From the NCBI GenBank assembly GCA_013042895.1, contig JABDPD010000116.1:1-7895 (forward strand): a stretch of 7,895 nt of DNA, written 5' to 3'. This DNA comes from Boseongicola sp. (GTDB taxonomy: Bacteria; Pseudomonadota; Alphaproteobacteria; Rhodobacterales; Rhodobacteraceae). A program made the translations under genes and the position numbers. Shown here piece after piece: positions 5,755-7,895 of this stretch (its first letter is position 1; each line of letters opens with the position of its first letter). The notes under the pieces are model-generated. The model was not told where the DNA came from, searched no databases, and saw only the letters and a program-made list of their open reading frames with translations.

Positions 5755-7017
5755 ATGAATGCTTCAGTTCAAAAGGCAAGTTCACTTGCTCATGTCCACA
5801 GAACCCGTCCGATTTTAGTGGTTGACGATAGCCGCGCGCAGCGGAAATTGTTGACGAAAGCGCTGGCTCGCTGGGGGTTTCTGACTGTTGAGGCTGAGAG
5901 CGGCGAGGTCGCGTTGGACATTTGCAGATCGACCGACATTGAGTTCGTTATTAGCGACTGGATGATGCCAGGTATGTCGGGCGTTGCATTTTGTCGCGAG
6001 TTTCGTACGCTTGTTTCGGACAAGCCAGCTTACTTCATTCTTCTTACGGCCCAAACTGATCGCGAAGCACTTGCCGAGGGACTTGAAAGTGGTGCCGACG
6101 ACTTTCTGTCAAAGCCGTTCAACACAATTGAAATGAAGGCGCGCATTACGGCTGGTGAGCGCGTGCTCTCGGCGCAGCGTGATCTGAGCGAGAAGAACGA
6201 CCTACTGAGTTCGACACTGGAAGAATTGCAGGAGCTCTACTCTGAGATTGATCGTGATCTTATGGAAGCACGGCTGTTCCAACAGGCGCTTGTGCCGGAC
6301 CGCCACTTTGTTTTGAGCGGCGGCACGGCTTCATTGCTCTATGAACCAAGCGGTCATGTTGGCGGGGACCTCGTTGGTGTTTTCCCCATCTCAGAAAAAC
6401 GATATGGAGCCTTTGCGGTAGACGTCGCTGGCCACGGAATTGCGTCCGCCCTGATGACCGCTCGTATCGCTGGACTGCTCAATCCGGCATCACCCGACCG
6501 AAACCTCGCCCTAACCATTGACGATCATGGAAAACGCACAATGCGTCCGCCGGATCAGGTGTGTCAGACCTTAAACGATCTTCTCTTGGCAGAGATTGAA
6601 ACTGACCGTTACCTCACGATGGTTCTCGCAGATGTAGATCTTGAGAGTGGCTTGGTGACCTTGGCACAGGCCGGCCACCCAAGCCCTGCTGTTATGCGTT
6701 CGGATGGTTCAATGGAGTTTGTCTCGTCTTTTGGAATGCCGATTGGTCTTGTTCCACAAGCTGAGTATTCCAAATTTGCAGTTCAGCTGGAGCCCGGCGA
6801 TCGACTGTTGCTTTATTCCGACGGAATCACCGAATGTCCCACAGATAGAAACGGCGGGCTGCTTGACGATGAAGGTCTTGAGGATTTGCTCGGTGAGATT
6901 CAAAAACACCATGGCCTGGACTTCATTCACGCCTTACATCAAAGTCTTTCGCGAGTTTCCGGCTTGTCCGAATTCCCGGATGATCTTTCAGCTGTCATTC
7001 TGGAAAGGAGCGCCTAA
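5755..7017 (+). CDS. Response regulator with PP2C/SpoIIE-type serine phosphatase output (RsbU/RbaY-like)
   Basis: The 420-aa cytoplasmic protein has a receiver domain at ~19-135, with acidic pair Asp24/Asp25, phospho-acceptor Asp68 (SDWMMPG), Thr98 and Lys120 (SKPF). A probable coiled-coil linker follows at ~136-178. A PP2C/SpoIIE phosphatase domain occupies ~190-418, with metal-binding motifs GGD (203-205), AVDVAGHG (Asp223), LYSDGITE (Asp356) and PDDLSAVIL (Asp409/410). All catalytic positions appear intact. Such proteins usually dephosphorylate a STAS-domain anti-sigma antagonist under control of receiver phosphorylation. RbaY of Rhodobacter capsulatus, linked to gene-transfer-agent control, has this architecture as I recall, but orthology is not shown here. 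The start has only a weak Shine-Dalgarno and sits among three overlapping ATGs in different frames; TGA at 5740-5742 closes the frame upstream. The 3' end overlaps the Nudix gene by 4 bp, tail to tail. Confidence 0.92.
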   Translation: MNASVQKASSLAHVHRTRPILVVDDSRAQRKLLTKALARWGFLTVEAESGEVALDICRSTDIEFVISDWMMPGMSGVAFCREFRTLVSDKPAYFILLTAQTDREALAEGLESGADDFLSKPFNTIEMKARITAGERVLSAQRDLSEKNDLLSSTLEELQELYSEIDRDLMEARLFQQALVPDRHFVLSGGTASLLYEPSGHVGGDLVGVFPISEKRYGAFAVDVAGHGIASALMTARIAGLLNPASPDRNLALTIDDHGKRTMRPPDQVCQTLNDLLLAEIETDRYLTMVLADVDLESGLVTLAQAGHPSPAVMRSDGSMEFVSSFGMPIGLVPQAEYSKFAVQLEPGDRLLLYSDGITECPTDRNGGLLDDEGLEDLLGEIQKHHGLDFIHALHQSLSRVSGLSEFPDDLSAVILERSA

Positions 7018-7457
7018 ATGGCACGCAGGCACCGTTCCAGAAACATGGCGTCGCCATCATTTTCCACTGACATAATCGCTTCGCCAAGGCTCATCCAAAC
7101 GGCTGTGTGCGCACGCTCTACTGGGGGACCCAGACGTAGCACCGGCCTTGCGAGGTATATCTGGCAGACTTTCTCTGCCCACAGATCGTATTCTGGCATG
7201 TAAGTGAAACGTCTGAACGCGCCCAACCGCTTTGGCTGGTCAATCCGCCAGCCTGTTTCCTCGTATACTTCCCGGTGCAGCGCTGGAATAGGATGCTCAC
7301 CCGCATCAATTCCGCCGCCGGGCAATTGGTATTCCGGACTGGGTTCTGCCTGGTGCGTTAGTAAGACGTCGTCGCCCCGAGCTAAGACCGCATAGATGCC
7401 CGGCCGAAGCGTGTATCGCTTGCCTGTTGCGACTGGTTCTCCGATGCGTGGTATCAT
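7014..7457 (-). CDS. Nudix hydrolase
   Basis: The protein hydrolyses a nucleoside diphosphate linked to another moiety; the exact substrate cannot be read from sequence. The Nudix box is complete at residues 48-70, reading G-x5-E-x7-REVYEETGW with catalytic glutamates 63, 66 and 67. I chose ATG 7455-7457, giving 147 aa (MIPRIGEPVATGKRY...). It has GAGGG 8 nt upstream, and the protein then starts just before the first Nudix strand (RPGIYAVL). The frame stays open 50 codons further to 7607, but that extension runs antisense over the start of hslO and has no Nudix character. The gene is divergent from hslO with 70 bp between starts. Confidence 0.88.
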   Translation of the reverse strand: MIPRIGEPVATGKRYTLRPGIYAVLARGDDVLLTHQAEPSPEYQLPGGGIDAGEHPIPALHREVYEETGWRIDQPKRLGAFRRFTYMPEYDLWAEKVCQIYLARPVLRLGPPVERAHTAVWMSLGEAIMSVENDGDAMFLERCLRAI

Positions 7458-7461
7458 ACCC

Positions 7462-7491
7462 TTGGCCCTCGCCTTGCAGCCCCTATATAGT
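7462..7491 (+). promoter_or_regulatory. Candidate sigma-70-type promoter for hslO
   Basis: TTGGCC (7462-7467) and TATAGT (7486-7491) are separated by 18 bp. The -10 matches the consensus at 5 of 6 positions and the -35 at 4 of 6. A start near 7498 would leave a leader of about 30 nt before the hslO ATG. CCCC and GGGG flank the -10 region (7480-7483 and 7493-7496), and a small dyad GGTAT-C-ATACC (7450-7460) covers the Nudix start. These are visual matches only. Confidence 0.35.
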
Positions 7492-7527
7492 TGGGGTATG
7501 CACCCGCGCGCTGCGCAAGGAAACCCC

Positions 7528-7895
7528 ATGAATATCGGATCAAAAATCGCTTGGGACGATACCGTCCTGCCGTTCCAGCTTGATCGCACGGACACCCGTG
7601 GCCGCATCGCGCGGCTTGACGGACTGTTGCAAGAGGCGCTCTCTCAACATGACTATCCGCAATCTATCGAAGCATTGGTTGCGGAAGCCACTCTGCTGAC
7701 CGCTTTGATCGGACAGACCATCAAGCTTCGCTGGAAGCTGTCCATTCAAATTCGAGGTGATGGGCCTGCGCGCCTAATCGCAACGGATTACTATGGCCCA
7801 ACTAAAGACGGTGCTCCCGCGCGTATCCGCGCTTATGCCAGCTTTGATAAAGACAGGTTGGATCACGACGCCGAACCGTTCAGCCAGATTGGCAA
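7528..7895 (+). CDS. hslO: Hsp33 family redox-regulated molecular chaperone, N-terminal part (3' truncated by window edge)
   Basis: The first 122 codons are present. The protein reads LPFQLDRTDTRGRIARLD, then VAEATLLTALIGQTIKLRWKL, then SIQIRGDGPARLIATDYYGP, which is the N-terminal substrate-binding domain of Hsp33. Hsp33 is a cytoplasmic holdase that is switched on by oxidation and unfolding of a C-terminal zinc-binding cysteine module. That module would be beyond the window edge, so its integrity cannot be judged; the visible part has no cysteine, as expected. The ATG at 7528 has AAGGA 8 nt upstream, which sets the start. Confidence 0.92.
   Translation, partial: MNIGSKIAWDDTVLPFQLDRTDTRGRIARLDGLLQEALSQHDYPQSIEALVAEATLLTALIGQTIKLRWKLSIQIRGDGPARLIATDYYGPTKDGAPARIRAYASFDKDRLDHDAEPFSQIG

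Noticed and set aside
7458..7607. A 50-codon N-terminal extension of the Nudix gene (start at 7607)
   Set aside because: It runs antisense over the hslO start and has no Nudix-family character, while ATG 7457 has a GAGGG site at good spacing.
1..7895. Mobile element, prophage, CRISPR array or toxin-antitoxin/defence system
   Set aside because: No transposase, integrase, terminal repeats, spacer arrays or defence-type domains were seen; the genes are mainly housekeeping or signalling with uniform composition.

Overview
The window looks like ordinary chromosomal DNA from an alphaproteobacterium of the Rhodobacteraceae (marine Roseobacter-type). This is inferred from the protein sequences: the argininosuccinate synthase N-terminus, the Hsp33 N-terminal segment, the exported MsrA with its GQFCDRGDSYR segment, and the small sulfotransferase-like protein beginning MKIAMWSGPRNLST all read like that group. 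Genes are tightly packed and switch strand often. I see no insertion sequence, prophage, CRISPR array, tRNA or rRNA.

Left to right: the 3' end of a malic enzyme-type gene (phosphotransacetylase-like C-terminal domain, + strand) overlaps the start of a ribokinase gene (rbsK, +) by one base. rbsK meets, tail to tail, an exported peptide-methionine sulfoxide reductase gene (msrA, -). A ~200-bp divergent intergenic region follows. It ends in a striking 11-bp tandem repeat that runs into the start codon of a sulfotransferase-like gene (+). That gene converges on argG (-, GTG start, arginine biosynthesis). Upstream of argG on the same strand is a gene for an exported, low-complexity protein with a basic N-terminal half and an acidic C-terminal half; I do not recognise its function. 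After a 274-bp non-coding stretch comes a signalling pair transcribed divergently: a stand-alone histidine phosphotransfer (HPt) protein (-) and a response regulator fused to a PP2C/SpoIIE-type phosphatase (+). The phosphatase gene meets a Nudix hydrolase gene (-) tail to tail. The Nudix gene is divergent from hslO, which encodes the redox chaperone Hsp33 (+) and is cut by the window edge.

The most coherent local unit is the HPt / REC-PP2C pair. A phosphoryl group arriving at the HPt could be passed to the REC domain and so control a phosphatase that would normally act on a phosphorylated STAS-domain anti-sigma-antagonist. No histidine kinase, STAS protein or anti-sigma kinase lies in the window, so partners must be elsewhere. 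MsrA and Hsp33 both belong to protein repair after oxidation, but they are ~6 kb apart and nothing shows co-regulation. I found no clearly new multi-gene system. The points most worth a second look are the 11-bp repeat before the sulfotransferase, the HPt/phosphatase pair with its intergenic dyad and three-frame ATG cluster, and the charge-segregated exported protein.
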